This document shows positions 21,720-31,243 of a stretch of DNA of 64,000 nucleotides, one piece after another. This DNA is from Bifidobacterium sp. N4G05. GTDB taxonomy: Bacteria; Actinomycetota; Actinomycetes; Actinomycetales; Bifidobacteriaceae. Numbering within the stretch: the first letter of the stretch is position 1; each line of letters opens with the position of its first letter. The notes under the pieces are model-generated. The model was not told the origin of the DNA. It did not search any database and was given only the letters and a program-made list of their open reading frames with translations. The stretch lies in the NCBI RefSeq assembly GCF_002742445.1, contig NZ_NJNQ01000002.1:62001-126000 (forward strand), given 5' to 3'. The translations under genes and the position numbers were made by a program.

Positions 21720-23282
21720 CTACCAACGCTTGCCGCACCGTTTGCCGCCATTGCCTGGCCTACCGGCCGCGCTCCATGGCCCACGCCCCTCGGCATGCAG
21801 CGCACCAAGATGATGCTTCATGGCGACCAGCATGATATGCGCATCTTCCAAGCCAAGATGCCGCTCGCTTTGGGAAGCGTCCAACGCGCCCTGGCGTTTG
21901 GCATACGCATCCAACGTGTTATCGCCATACGGATGCTCATCATCGGGAATCGACCCCTCATCCCAACGACGGCTCATCGGCAACGTGTCGATGATCGTAA
22001 TATTGCCGGCACGATAGCTTTCCGCATATCCGGCGACGTTCAACATAAAAAAGCTGTGCTCGAACCGGGCGTTGTGCGCAACGTACGGCTGCTGTTCAAG
22101 CCGTTGCAGCAATCCGACCTGCGCTTCGGGCCATTCGTCAAACAAGCGAAAGTCAGTGCCGGCGCGATCGCGCACATCAATACCAGTAAGGTCGAGGATC
22201 AAAGGATTGCCGAGCAGTGCGTTCTGTGCAGGCACTCCGAAGGAAAGACGCGCCTGACCGTACGCGTCGCCGGCCTCGTAATAGCCCTGTTCGTAGCAGT
22301 AGCCCGAAGGCTCACCGGCCGGACGCGGCGAGATCATGTTCATGAATTCGAACCCGGCGTCGATGATATACACGCGGGCCGGATCCGTGCCTGTGGTTTC
22401 AATATCAATGCCCATCACCGTGTCGAGATCACGGCCAGGGAGGTAGGCGTCACGCCAATCCGACTTTTTGTAATCCGCCAAACGTCGAGCTTGCGCGGCC
22501 TCCGCCGAGTCAGCGGAACTTCCAAAAGAACCAAAAGAACCAACTGCACCCGTGCCAGTAGAGTCACGGTCCCCATAATCGAATACACGCGAACCTCCCG
22601 GACTCGTCACCCCGCTCAAGTTCGCGCGCGACATGGCGTAATCGCTGGCACGCTTCTGCTCACGCTCTGCGGCACGCCGTTCGGCACGACCATTGACGAT
22701 CTGTGCGGTGCGATCCTGAATATCGTCGAAATTCACACGGTTGCCCGCTCCGACCACAGGCTGTAGCACGGGCACCGTCACCCGTTCCCGGCGTTCTTCG
22801 GCAATAGTCCACAAGCCCATCGCAACGCCAATCCGACGCAACATGGCAATTTCGTCACACAACCGACGGTTCGCATATGCGAGCGCGCGAGGCAAACGGT
22901 AAGAAGCGATCAAACGGTCGAAATCCGTCATGAAAGCGGTGTTGCATTGCGCGATGATGGATTCGAGACGGTCTCGCACCGTCAGATCCTTTTTCAGCAG
23001 ATTATGCAGCTGTTGGGCGGATAATGACGAATCCTGCATGGAATCCGTTATTTCCGGAGTCGGCAAAAGTGCGGTATCGGCGGCGTCCAAAACGGCAATC
23101 AGGTCGATGTCTTGGCTTTGCGCGGCTCCAATGCCGTGTTCCAAGTCGAGGGATGCGACCCACTGCCAGTCGATAAGCTGGTTGTCGGCATTTTTCGGCA
23201 TCGATGCCGACCATTGGTTGATGTCTTGCTTGGCTTCAGTAAGCCAGGAACGGCCCGTCTTTGCTTCGTTCATACTTTGCAT
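21720..23282 (-). CDS. DnaQ/RNase T-like 3'-5' exonuclease domain protein
   Basis: A 520-residue protein of unknown precise role. The C-terminal third is a DEDDh exonuclease: Exo I GIDIETTGTD (D293, E295), Exo II VAHNARFEHSF with E408 where Asp is usual, and Exo III HLGLEDA (H475, D480). The N-terminal 290 residues are unrecognised, helical and acidic/basic mixed, with a Gly/Ser-rich linker (about 240-260). Start is uncertain: neither Met1 nor Met4 (23273) has a clear ribosome site. It is probably a nucleic-acid processing or repair enzyme, distinct from the pol III epsilon subunit because of the long N-terminal region. Confidence 0.8.
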   Translation of the reverse strand: MQSMNEAKTGRSWLTEAKQDINQWSASMPKNADNQLIDWQWVASLDLEHGIGAAQSQDIDLIAVLDAADTALLPTPEITDSMQDSSLSAQQLHNLLKKDLTVRDRLESIIAQCNTAFMTDFDRLIASYRLPRALAYANRRLCDEIAMLRRIGVAMGLWTIAEERRERVTVPVLQPVVGAGNRVNFDDIQDRTAQIVNGRAERRAAEREQKRASDYAMSRANLSGVTSPGGSRVFDYGDRDSTGTGAVGSFGSFGSSADSAEAAQARRLADYKKSDWRDAYLPGRDLDTVMGIDIETTGTDPARVYIIDAGFEFMNMISPRPAGEPSGYCYEQGYYEAGDAYGQARLSFGVPAQNALLGNPLILDLTGIDVRDRAGTDFRLFDEWPEAQVGLLQRLEQQPYVAHNARFEHSFFMLNVAGYAESYRAGNITIIDTLPMSRRWDEGSIPDDEHPYGDNTLDAYAKRQGALDASQSERHLGLEDAHIMLVAMKHHLGALHAEGRGPWSAAGRPGNGGKRCGKRW

Positions 23283-23424
23283 GGTAGCCGAGAGGGGGTG
23301 CAGTACACGTCGACGCCCACGAAAAACATGCTACTTCTCGGATAGCGCAATCTCCTTTTTTCAAGATTCGAAAGCGTATCTTAAATTCGTTTATTCCGCA
23401 GAATTCAATACAGGAAAGAAACTA

Positions 23425-23691
23425 ATGTTGCGAAAAACTATTATGTTCACCAAAAATACCTTGTTTGACTGTGTCCATGCACGTTGCGCGCGTAGTACGA
23501 CGTCGCGTACGAAATCGTTTCGCCATGATGATGACGCAGATGGTGCTGGAAATATCACGCGATATAACGCTGCGAAAGATAATCTTGCGAAATGCAAACA
23601 TGGTTACGTGCATACGTGCGTGTGCCGTGGGGAATACGATGCGTGCGCGCATTACACAGGACATACAAACGATGGCATGACGAAAAAATGA
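23425..23691 (+). CDS. Possible small Cys/His-rich protein, uncertain
   Basis: An 88-codon frame in an otherwise gene-free 571-base gap. AGGAAAG lies about 8 bases before the ATG. The product has six Cys (16, 21, 57, 65, 67, 74) and six His, with a C-terminal cluster KCKHGYVHTCVCRGEYDACAH that suggests metal binding. Codon use is not typical of the flanking genes, and the region is richer in AT and alternating GTGC/GCGC steps, so chance or recent acquisition are both possible. It ends beside the def terminator on the other strand. Listed as a candidate only. Confidence 0.25.
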   Translation: MLRKTIMFTKNTLFDCVHARCARSTTSRTKSFRHDDDADGAGNITRYNAAKDNLAKCKHGYVHTCVCRGEYDACAHYTGHTNDGMTKK

Positions 23692-23731
23692 TGGCATAAC
23701 GAAAAAAGGGAGAGGCTCGTAGGCCTCTCCC
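23671..23731 (-). terminator. def terminator with duplicated T-tract
   Basis: GGGAGAGGC and GCCTCTCCC form a 9-bp stem after the def stop, followed by TTTTTT in the minus-strand transcript. The tail, with T6 and CG(T/A)(T/C)ATGCCATC, is then repeated almost exactly 19 bases further on (23671-23688 and 23690-23707). Confidence 0.8.
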
Positions 23732-23853
23732 CCTTGTTAGGTATTCACGGATTTCCGCAACGATCGGATTCGTAACAACCGGATTCCGTGTTGATTGGAT
23801 TCCACAACGCCTTTGCCGCACATTATGCGCTTACAACGGCGCTTACCCCTAAG

Positions 23854-24510
23854 TTACAGTTCGAATCCGAGTTCGGCTGCGGCTTCGTTAGGAACCGGAT
23901 CGTCGCACCAGAAATCCTCAAGATTCTCGTTGGTGGCGAGGCTGCGGATTTCCGCCTTGTCGATATACAGTTCGCCGCTTAAATGGTCGGTTTCGTGCTG
24001 GAAGATGCGGGCTGGCCAACCATGCAGATGCTCCTCATGCTGTTTGCCGTCTTCATCTTGCCAGCGGGCGGTGATGTCAAGCCAGCGCTTGCGTACCGCC
24101 TGATAGCCGTCGAAGCTCAGGCAGCCTTCGTAGAAGCTGCGGGTTTCGGTGCCGATCGGCTCATAGCTGGGGTTGATGATGACATGGAACGGGAATTCGG
24201 CCGCTTCACGCGGATCATCGTCATCGTCGTCACGCACATGGTCTTCCACCACGGCGAGGGCCAGTCCAAGACCGATCTGGGTTGCGGCGAGGCCCACGCC
24301 CGGCGCTTCGATCATGGTGACGCGCATGGTTTCGATGAGTTTGTCGAGCGTTTTGCGGCTCAGCTGGCCTTCGTAGGCCGCGGTCTGCTGGCGCAGTACC
24401 GGTTCGCCTGCTTGCACGATGGGGAGCAGTTGTTCCTTGCCGCCGGTTTTTATGAGTTTTTCAACCTCGCGGTTGAGTTCGAGGTTGACTTTCGAATTGC
24501 GTCCAAACAT
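23854..24510 (-). CDS. def: Peptide deformylase
   Basis: It removes the formyl group from nascent N-terminal Met. All three family motifs are intact: GVGLAATQIG (71-80), EGCLSF with metal ligand C130, and HETDHLSG with H172, E173 and H176. At 218 residues it is longer than the 170-residue E. coli enzyme. It has an extra N-terminal segment of about 25 residues and an insertion with six consecutive Asp (93-99) before the FPFHVIINP strand. It follows glmM by 63 bases on the same strand and ends at a strong terminator. Confidence 0.95.
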   Translation of the reverse strand: MFGRNSKVNLELNREVEKLIKTGGKEQLLPIVQAGEPVLRQQTAAYEGQLSRKTLDKLIETMRVTMIEAPGVGLAATQIGLGLALAVVEDHVRDDDDDDPREAAEFPFHVIINPSYEPIGTETRSFYEGCLSFDGYQAVRKRWLDITARWQDEDGKQHEEHLHGWPARIFQHETDHLSGELYIDKAEIRSLATNENLEDFWCDDPVPNEAAAELGFEL

Positions 24511-24573
24511 GGGTTTCCTTCGCGTATTGGTTCAGGATTTTGGATTGCCGAATGATGTGTATCGGCAGTGTGG

Positions 24574-25956
24574 TTACAGGGCGAGTTCTTCGGCTACGAC
24601 TTTGGCGAGACGGTCGCAGACCTCGTCGGCCTGCTGTTGGGTTTCCGCTTCGGCCATGACGCGCACGAGCGGTTCGGTGCCGGATGGGCGCAATAGCACG
24701 CGGCCGGTGTCACCGAGCATTTTCTCTTCGCGTTCGACGGCCGCCTGCACTTTGGCATTGGTTTTAGCCGCGAGCTTGTCGACGTTCGGCACGTTGATGA
24801 GGGTTTGCGGCAGTTGCGGGAAGTCGGATGCGAGTTCTTTGAGGCTTTTGCCGGAGTTGACCACTTCGTTGCATAGGGTCAATGCTGTGAGGGTGCCGTC
24901 GCCGGTGGTGGCGAATTCGCGGTTGATCACGTGTCCGGACTGTTCGCCGCCGAGCGAATAGTCGCCGCGCAGCATTTCCTCAAGCACGTAACGGTCGCCC
25001 ACGCCGGTTTGCACGGTTTTGATGCCCATGGAACGCAGGGCGAGTTTCAGGCCGAGGTTGCTCATCACGGTTACCACGAGGGTGTCATGGTTGAGCTTGC
25101 CCGCGTTCTTCTTGGCGCGTGCGAGAATGCCCATGATTTGATCGCCGTTGACCATGGTGCCGTCTTCGTCCACGGCGAGGCAACGGTCGGCGTCACCGTC
25201 GAAGGCCACACCTAGATCGGCGCCGGAAGCCTTGACCATGGCCTGCAGCTGTTCGGGGTGTGTGGATCCGGCGTTCTTGTTGATGTTGTAGCCATCTGGC
25301 GAAGCGTTGATTACGATCACGTCTGCTCCGGCGCGGCGCAACGCTTCCGGCGCGACCACGGAGGTGGCGCCGTTGGCGCAGTCAGCCACGACTTTCAATC
25401 CTTTCAGCGGTGTCGGCTGGGACTTGTCGGGTCCGATGGGAGCGATGGTGGACACCAGATGGTCGATATACAGGTTGGTTGCGGTTGCCGTGTCGTGGCT
25501 GATGCGGCCCACGCCGGCACCGGTCGGGCGTTCCCAATCCTGGCCGAGCACGCTTTCGATTTCGTCTTCTTTGGTGTCAGGCAATTTGAATCCGCCACGT
25601 GCGAAGAATTTGATGCCGTTGTCGGGCATGGGATTGTGGGATGCGGAAATCACGGCACCCATTTCCACGTTCAGCACGGAAGTCAGGTATGCGACACCCG
25701 GAGTCGGAATAATGCCCGCGTCGATCACGTCGAATCCGCCTGCGGACATGCCTGCGGACAGTGCTGCCGCAAGAAAATCGCCGGAAACGCGAGTATCACG
25801 GCCGACCAGTGCACGGCGACGACCGTCGAATTCGCTTTTGCCTTCGTCATCGCCAAGCACACGCACTGCAGCATCGCCCAAATCCAACGCAAGCTGTGCG
25901 GTCAAAGCCCTATTCGCCAATCCTCGAACACCGTCTGTTCCGAACATACGTGGCAT
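24574..25956 (-). CDS. glmM: Phosphoglucosamine mutase
   Basis: It converts glucosamine-6-phosphate to glucosamine-1-phosphate for UDP-GlcNAc and peptidoglycan synthesis. The 460-residue protein starts MPRMFGTDGVRG. The phosphoserine loop is ISASHNP with S106, the metal loop DGDADRC, and the phosphate-binding loop RPSGTEPLVRVM near the C-terminus. The ATG at 25956 is chosen over a TTG at 25965, which would fall on the ribosome site (GAGGA, about 10 bases before the ATG). It is likely co-transcribed with def. Confidence 0.96.
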   Translation of the reverse strand: MPRMFGTDGVRGLANRALTAQLALDLGDAAVRVLGDDEGKSEFDGRRRALVGRDTRVSGDFLAAALSAGMSAGGFDVIDAGIIPTPGVAYLTSVLNVEMGAVISASHNPMPDNGIKFFARGGFKLPDTKEDEIESVLGQDWERPTGAGVGRISHDTATATNLYIDHLVSTIAPIGPDKSQPTPLKGLKVVADCANGATSVVAPEALRRAGADVIVINASPDGYNINKNAGSTHPEQLQAMVKASGADLGVAFDGDADRCLAVDEDGTMVNGDQIMGILARAKKNAGKLNHDTLVVTVMSNLGLKLALRSMGIKTVQTGVGDRYVLEEMLRGDYSLGGEQSGHVINREFATTGDGTLTALTLCNEVVNSGKSLKELASDFPQLPQTLINVPNVDKLAAKTNAKVQAAVEREEKMLGDTGRVLLRPSGTEPLVRVMAEAETQQQADEVCDRLAKVVAEELAL

Positions 25957-26111
25957 GAGTCTCAAGTCCTCGCTATCTCAAATTATATTGCCGTGCACCA
26001 TCGTACTCAACGGGTTCACCATTCAACGAAATAGTCGACAACATGTTGCGATACCTGCATACTGCAACATGGGACCGGCCTTTGTTTGGGATGGCTTGTC
26101 TGGAAGCAAAC

Positions 26112-26157
26112 AAGCCCGGACTGGCAGCGAGATAAGTCACGCCGCCAGTCCGGGCTT
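26112..26157 (-). terminator. pepN terminator
   Basis: AAGCCCGGACTGGC pairs perfectly with GCCAGTCCGGGCTT (14 bp) across an 18-base loop, 70 bases beyond the pepN stop. The transcript continues TTGTTTGCTT. Confidence 0.8.
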
Positions 26158-26230
26158 ATGATGCGATATCACAGAGTGATATCAAAAGTAGCTACTAAAA
26201 ACAGCTACTGCAGTGGTATCAGGAACGGCA

Positions 26231-28840
26231 TCAGAGGGACGCGTTGAAATCGCGCACCTTGAGCGTGCGATGCGACGATTCAACATTGCCGCGCACAATG
26301 CGCTGCAACGCGTTGTCGGCGTCCGCATGTGAAGCCAGCCAAGCATCACCGAGCTCCACCAGCGTGGCCGGATCGGCATAGCTCGGGTACAGGCCTTCCA
26401 GCAGAGCCTCAGCCATGTGGAAGGTCTTGTTCTTCCAAATCCAGTCGGCAACCTCGAAATACTTGGCCGCATAAGGTTCAGCCAAATCGACACGTGGAGT
26501 GGATGCAAAGCCGCGGGCCACGGATTCCAACTGCATGTTGGTCAGCTCGTCGTTGTGCAAAGCCTCGTTCCAAGCCCATTCCTTGGCTTCCGCAATGCCT
26601 GCGACCGCACGTGCACCCAATGCGAACTCACGGTTCTCAGTGGTTTCACGCTTGGCAAGTTCCGCGTCGATGTCGCTCTGGCCGATGGCGTTGATCGTGC
26701 TCAACGCGTTGATGATGGTCCAACGGAAATTATTGTCGATTTCCAAGCCGTCAAGCTTCACGGAACCATCGAGCAGACCCTTCGCATTTGCTTCGAACGC
26801 AGCATCGCCCGGCTCACCATAACCCAGATAGGCGGTGATCAGCTGGAACTGCTCGTCGGAACCGGCTTCGGCATCCTGAGCCAGTTTGAACAGTTCGGCA
26901 GCCACATGCTCCACCACTTCGGCACGGTCGGCCGGAGCGGTGTAATGCCATGCGGTGGTGCTGATCTGCGCCAAAGCGTAACGGAACGTGGTGGACTCAT
27001 GTTCCGTGGCGAGCGCAGCCAAAGAGGTTTCGATGAACTGCTTTGCCGGCAATTCGCCGTCACGAGTCATATCCCAGAAGGCAAGCCAAATCACGGAACG
27101 AGCCAACGCATCGTCGAAACGATACAGGTTCTCCGCAGCGAACTTGAGGCTCTTCTCATCGAAGCGCAGCTTCGTGTATGTCAAATCGTCGTCATTCACC
27201 AAAATCAGCGACGGGCGTGCCTTGCCGGCAGCCGCTTCGACAATCGTCAGTTCGCCGTCAACATCAAGTTCGAACTGGTCGGTACGCACGATCTTGCCGG
27301 TTTCCGGATCCTCATTGTAGAAGCCGACAGCCAAACGATGCGCGCGCAGCACCGGATGCTCAGCCGAAGCGGACTGGCGCAACGCAAGCTGGCGAATCGT
27401 ACCATCCTCGTTTTCCTCAACTTCGGTGGCGATGGTGTTGATGCCGGACTGTTCAAGCCACTGGGCGCTCCACGCCTTGAGATCGCGTCCGGACGTCAGC
27501 TCGAGTTCGGCCAGCAGATCGGCGAGCGTAGCGTTGGAGTACGCATGCTTGTTCAAATAGTTGTTGATGCCCTTGAAGAACTTCTCACGCCCCACATAGA
27601 ACACGAGCTGCTTCAACACGGAAGCGCCCTTGGCGTAGGTAATGCCGTCGAAGTTGACATACGTGTCGTTCAGATCGTTGATCGGCGCGACGATCGGATG
27701 GGTGGTGCTCAGCTGATCCTGGCGAAGTGCCCAGCTCTTTTCACCGGAGCTGAACGTGGCCCAAGCGTCCTTCCATTCCGTGGCTTCGGCAGTGGCAAGG
27801 GTGGACGTGAACTCAGCGAAAGACTCGTTAAGCCACAAGTCGTTCCACCACTTCATGGTCACGTAATCACCGAACCACATGTGTGCAAGCTCGTGCAGCA
27901 CGGTGACGACGCGGCGCTCGGCATACGCGTCGGTGACCTTCGATTCGAACACGTACTGGTCGCGGATGGTGACCATGCCAATGTTCTCCATAGCGCCGGC
28001 ATTGTATTCCGGCACGTAGATCTGGTCGTACTTGGCGTACGGGTATGGCACGCCCCAAGTCTTCGCATAGAAGGCAAAACCCTTCTTGGTGATGTCGAAC
28101 AGGTAGTCGACATCCTTGGCGAACGCTTCGGCGAGCGCCTGACGGCAGTACATGGCCATCGGCACGGTACGGCCGTCTTCGTTGGCGTATTCGGTATGCC
28201 ATTCGGCGTATGGGCCTGCGCAGATGGCGGTGAGGTAGGAGCTCATGGTCGGCGTGGATTCGAACACCCACAGCTTGGTGGTTTCGGCTTCGTGCGTGCC
28301 GAGCGTGCCTTCTTCGGTAACGGTTTCGTTGTCGGTTACGGAGGCGGCGGGCATGTTGGAGGTGACGATCCATGACTTGGCTGCGAGCACGGAAAAGTCG
28401 AACACGGCCTTGATATCGGGCTGGTCGAACACGGCGTACACGCGGCGAGCATCCGGCACTTCGAACTGGGAATACAGGTAGATGTTGCCGTCGGACGGGT
28501 CGACGCTGCGGTGCAGGCCTTCACCAGTGTTGGAATACTGGCACAGCGCCTTGACGGTCACTTCGTTGTGCGCTTCGAGGTTCTTCAGTTCGATACGGCT
28601 GTCGGCGAACGCTTCGGCCGGATCGAGAGTTGCGCCGTTGAGCACGATTTCGCTCACTTCGGTGGCGATCAGGTCAAGGAAGCTGGTAGCTCCCGGCTCA
28701 GCGTCGAACGTGATGGTGGTTTCGGAACCGAAATTCTTAGCTCCACGGGTCAGATCAAGTTTGACCGTGTAATGAACCGGTGCTGCGATAACGCTTTTGC
28801 GTTCTTCCGCTTCGATTCGGGTGAGATTTGCTCCTGGCAT
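26231..28840 (-). CDS. pepN: Aminopeptidase N (M1 zinc metallopeptidase)
   Basis: A cytoplasmic broad-specificity aminopeptidase for peptide turnover. The 869-residue protein has the substrate-anchoring GAMEN at 282-286 and the zinc site HELAH (H316, E317, H320) with E339 in WLNESFAEF, 18 residues on. Length and the all-helical ERAP1-like C-terminal half (about 520-869) match actinobacterial M1 enzymes. AAGGAG lies 5 bases before the ATG. No signal peptide. It is monocistronic, with terminators on both sides. Confidence 0.97.
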   Translation of the reverse strand: MPGANLTRIEAEERKSVIAAPVHYTVKLDLTRGAKNFGSETTITFDAEPGATSFLDLIATEVSEIVLNGATLDPAEAFADSRIELKNLEAHNEVTVKALCQYSNTGEGLHRSVDPSDGNIYLYSQFEVPDARRVYAVFDQPDIKAVFDFSVLAAKSWIVTSNMPAASVTDNETVTEEGTLGTHEAETTKLWVFESTPTMSSYLTAICAGPYAEWHTEYANEDGRTVPMAMYCRQALAEAFAKDVDYLFDITKKGFAFYAKTWGVPYPYAKYDQIYVPEYNAGAMENIGMVTIRDQYVFESKVTDAYAERRVVTVLHELAHMWFGDYVTMKWWNDLWLNESFAEFTSTLATAEATEWKDAWATFSSGEKSWALRQDQLSTTHPIVAPINDLNDTYVNFDGITYAKGASVLKQLVFYVGREKFFKGINNYLNKHAYSNATLADLLAELELTSGRDLKAWSAQWLEQSGINTIATEVEENEDGTIRQLALRQSASAEHPVLRAHRLAVGFYNEDPETGKIVRTDQFELDVDGELTIVEAAAGKARPSLILVNDDDLTYTKLRFDEKSLKFAAENLYRFDDALARSVIWLAFWDMTRDGELPAKQFIETSLAALATEHESTTFRYALAQISTTAWHYTAPADRAEVVEHVAAELFKLAQDAEAGSDEQFQLITAYLGYGEPGDAAFEANAKGLLDGSVKLDGLEIDNNFRWTIINALSTINAIGQSDIDAELAKRETTENREFALGARAVAGIAEAKEWAWNEALHNDELTNMQLESVARGFASTPRVDLAEPYAAKYFEVADWIWKNKTFHMAEALLEGLYPSYADPATLVELGDAWLASHADADNALQRIVRGNVESSHRTLKVRDFNASL

Positions 28841-28883
28841 GTCACTCCTTTTTTATTGTGAAATTCCTATTTATGGAATAGGA

Positions 28884-28916
28884 GACGGCGCAACCGGTTG
28901 TGCCGGTTACGCCGTC
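28884..28916 (-). terminator. Hairpin downstream of the RNase J gene
   Basis: In the minus-strand RNA, GACGGCGTAACCGG pairs with CCGGTTGCGCCGTC (one U-G pair) around a 5-base loop, 120 bases past the stop. The T-tract is interrupted. It sits just before the pepN start, so it insulates that gene. Confidence 0.6.
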
Positions 28917-29034
28917 CTTCTTTTGATTATGTAATCAACAATTATTGACGATCTGTCGATATTTCAATATTATTCCAATATTAATTTCACCGAAATCAGC
29001 GATATTGCGAAAATATTGACTATCTATCGATTCA

Positions 29035-31146
29035 TCATTGCGCTGCATTCAATCCCATCGCTTCGTCAACATCCTGCGCGATATCGGCAACGACCGGAAC
29101 GATCATAGGCTTGCGATGCAGCTGACGTGCGACCCAGCTACCCAACGTACGACGCATGATTTGCTGAAGCTTGTACGTATCGTGCGTGCCAGTCATCATC
29201 GCATCCTGCAATTGCTCGACGATCTGATGACGGACCTTGTCGAATTCGCTCTCGTCTTCGGCAACCGCGTTGAGATAGATCTTCGGGCCGGCGACAACGT
29301 CAGCCGTTTCCGTATCGACAACAACGAAGCTCGACACGAAACCTTCCGTGCCAAGAATACGACGCTTCTCAAGCTCTTCCTCGGTAAGTTCACCAACGGA
29401 ATCGCCGTCAACGTACACGTAACCGCATGGCACAGAACCGACAACGGCAGCCTGGCCGTGGTACAAATCGACCACATCGCCGTCTTCAGCAAGCACCACG
29501 TTCTGCGGATCGACACCCGTCTTAACCGCGATCATGCCGTTCGCTACCAGATGGCGGTTCTCACCATGAATCGGCATGGCGCACTTCGGCTTGACGATGT
29601 TGTACATGTACAGCAGTTCGCCCTCATTGCAGTGGCCGGACACATGCACGGCGGCATTGTCTCGATTGACCACGCGGGCACCAAGCTGCACCAGCTTGTT
29701 GATGATCTTGTACACGCCATGCTCGTTGCCTGGAATCAGGGAGCTCGCAAGAATGACCGTGTCGAATTCGTTGATGGTGATGTCGCGATGGTTGCCGTCG
29801 GCGATGCGGCCAAGCGCGGCCATCGGTTCGCCCTGGGAGCCAGTGCACATGTAGACGAGCTTGTCGTCTTGCACGTCATGAGCCTTCTTCAGGTCGATGA
29901 CCGTGTCTTCAGGAAGCCTCAAGTAGCCCAAATCCGCAGCAATGGACATGTTGCGGACCATGGAACGACCCACGAACACCACCTTGCGGCCATACTTATG
30001 AGCGGCATCAACAACCTGCTGCACGCGGTGCACATGGCTGGAGAAGCTGGCCACGATGATCTTGCGCGTAGCTTGGGCGAACGCCTGATCAAGCGCTGGA
30101 CCAATGGTGGTTTCCGGCTTGACAAAGCCCGGAACCTCAGCGTTGGTGGAATCCATCATCAGCAGATCCACGCCCTTTTCACCAAGCTTGCCGAACTCCA
30201 CCAAATCGGTGATGCGATGGTCGAGCGGCAGCTGATCGAGCTTGATATCGCCGGTATCGATGAGGCTTCCGGCCGGAGTCTGCACAAACACAGCCAGAGC
30301 GTCCGGAATGGAATGCGTGACGTTCACAAACTCAAGATTGAACGGACCAACCTTCAGCTTGTCGCGCCCCTTGACCTCAACCAGTCGCGGATTGATGCGA
30401 TGCTCATTGCACTTGGCTTCAACGAAAGCCAACGTGAGTTTGGAACCGATCAGCGGAATATCAGGGCGAAGCTTCAGCAGGTACGGCACGCCGCCAATAT
30501 GATCCTCGTGGCCGTGAGTGAGCACCAGAGCCTCGACCTTGTCGAGTCGATCCTTGATGTAATGGAAGTCAGGCAGGATCAAATCAACACCCGGCTGCTC
30601 CTCTTCAGGGAAAAGCACACCGCAGTCGATGAGCAGCAGGTGGCCGTTGTATTCGACCACGTTCATGTTGCGGCCGATCTCACCAAGGCCACCAAGGGGC
30701 ACGATACGCATGGAACCCTTGCGGTACTTCGGCGGAGCGATCAACACATCATCCTGCTGGGGTGCGGTGGTCTGCGGGGCAAGACGGGAATTGCGGCGGC
30801 TGCCGGCAGAAGAGCTTGCCGCATTGGAATTCTTGGAGTTCCTAGAAGTCCTGGCGCTTTTCACATTCTTGACGTTCTTCACGCTCTTCGTGCCCTTGGA
30901 GGAACCGCTGCCATTGCCGCGGGAACCGCCACGGGCGGAACCGGACGCATCGCCAGCGCGAGTGCCACGACCACCGCTACGGCTAGAAGACTTCGTCTTC
31001 TTGGAAGTCGTTTCGGCCTTGTTGGGCTTCTCGGAGCTCACAGACTTCGCGGATTTCACATCCGAGGTCTGGGGGGTTTCAGTGCGCTTGGCAGCTTTGC
31101 TGCCGCGCTTGTGCGTAGTCACTGTTTTGGTTTCTTCTATAGCCAT
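29035..31146 (-). CDS. rnj: Ribonuclease J (metallo-beta-lactamase/beta-CASP)
   Basis: An endo/5'-3' exoribonuclease for mRNA decay and rRNA maturation. The catalytic core begins near residue 145 (MRIVPLGGLGEIGRN), with the zinc motif HGHEDH at 211-216, DTGD, and the beta-CASP and C-terminal domains through residue 703. Ahead of it is a 140-residue Ser/Lys/Arg/Gly-rich basic extension with SGSARGGSRGNGSGSSKG-type repeats, likely disordered and RNA- or partner-binding. AGGAA lies very close to the ATG, so the exact start is less sure, but the extension is in coding-like composition. It lies downstream of dapA, a conserved actinobacterial pairing. Confidence 0.95.
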   Translation of the reverse strand: MAIEETKTVTTHKRGSKAAKRTETPQTSDVKSAKSVSSEKPNKAETTSKKTKSSSRSGGRGTRAGDASGSARGGSRGNGSGSSKGTKSVKNVKNVKSARTSRNSKNSNAASSSAGSRRNSRLAPQTTAPQQDDVLIAPPKYRKGSMRIVPLGGLGEIGRNMNVVEYNGHLLLIDCGVLFPEEEQPGVDLILPDFHYIKDRLDKVEALVLTHGHEDHIGGVPYLLKLRPDIPLIGSKLTLAFVEAKCNEHRINPRLVEVKGRDKLKVGPFNLEFVNVTHSIPDALAVFVQTPAGSLIDTGDIKLDQLPLDHRITDLVEFGKLGEKGVDLLMMDSTNAEVPGFVKPETTIGPALDQAFAQATRKIIVASFSSHVHRVQQVVDAAHKYGRKVVFVGRSMVRNMSIAADLGYLRLPEDTVIDLKKAHDVQDDKLVYMCTGSQGEPMAALGRIADGNHRDITINEFDTVILASSLIPGNEHGVYKIINKLVQLGARVVNRDNAAVHVSGHCNEGELLYMYNIVKPKCAMPIHGENRHLVANGMIAVKTGVDPQNVVLAEDGDVVDLYHGQAAVVGSVPCGYVYVDGDSVGELTEEELEKRRILGTEGFVSSFVVVDTETADVVAGPKIYLNAVAEDESEFDKVRHQIVEQLQDAMMTGTHDTYKLQQIMRRTLGSWVARQLHRKPMIVPVVADIAQDVDEAMGLNAAQ

Positions 31147-31206
31147 TTCCTAGTTGGATTTCTATTACTAATTGTCTCCGCCTGTGCGGAAACGAGGAAT
31201 TCAGTA

Positions 31207-31243
31207 GGTTTGCCGCATTACGACAAACGTATTACGGCAAACC
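31207..31243 (-). terminator. Hairpin between dapA and rnj
   Basis: GGTTTGCCGTAATACG pairs with CGTAATGCGGCAAACC around a 5-base loop in the minus-strand RNA, with one U-G pair and one mismatch. There is no T-tract, so partial termination or processing is likely. The surrounding 200 bases repeat GC(C/T)GTAATCG several times. Confidence 0.5.

Noticed and set aside
26417-28375. 652-codon plus-strand reading frame opposite pepN
   Set aside because: The minus strand has an intact M1 peptidase with all motifs; the antisense frame is a by-product of GC-rich codon bias and has no ribosome site or recognisable domain.
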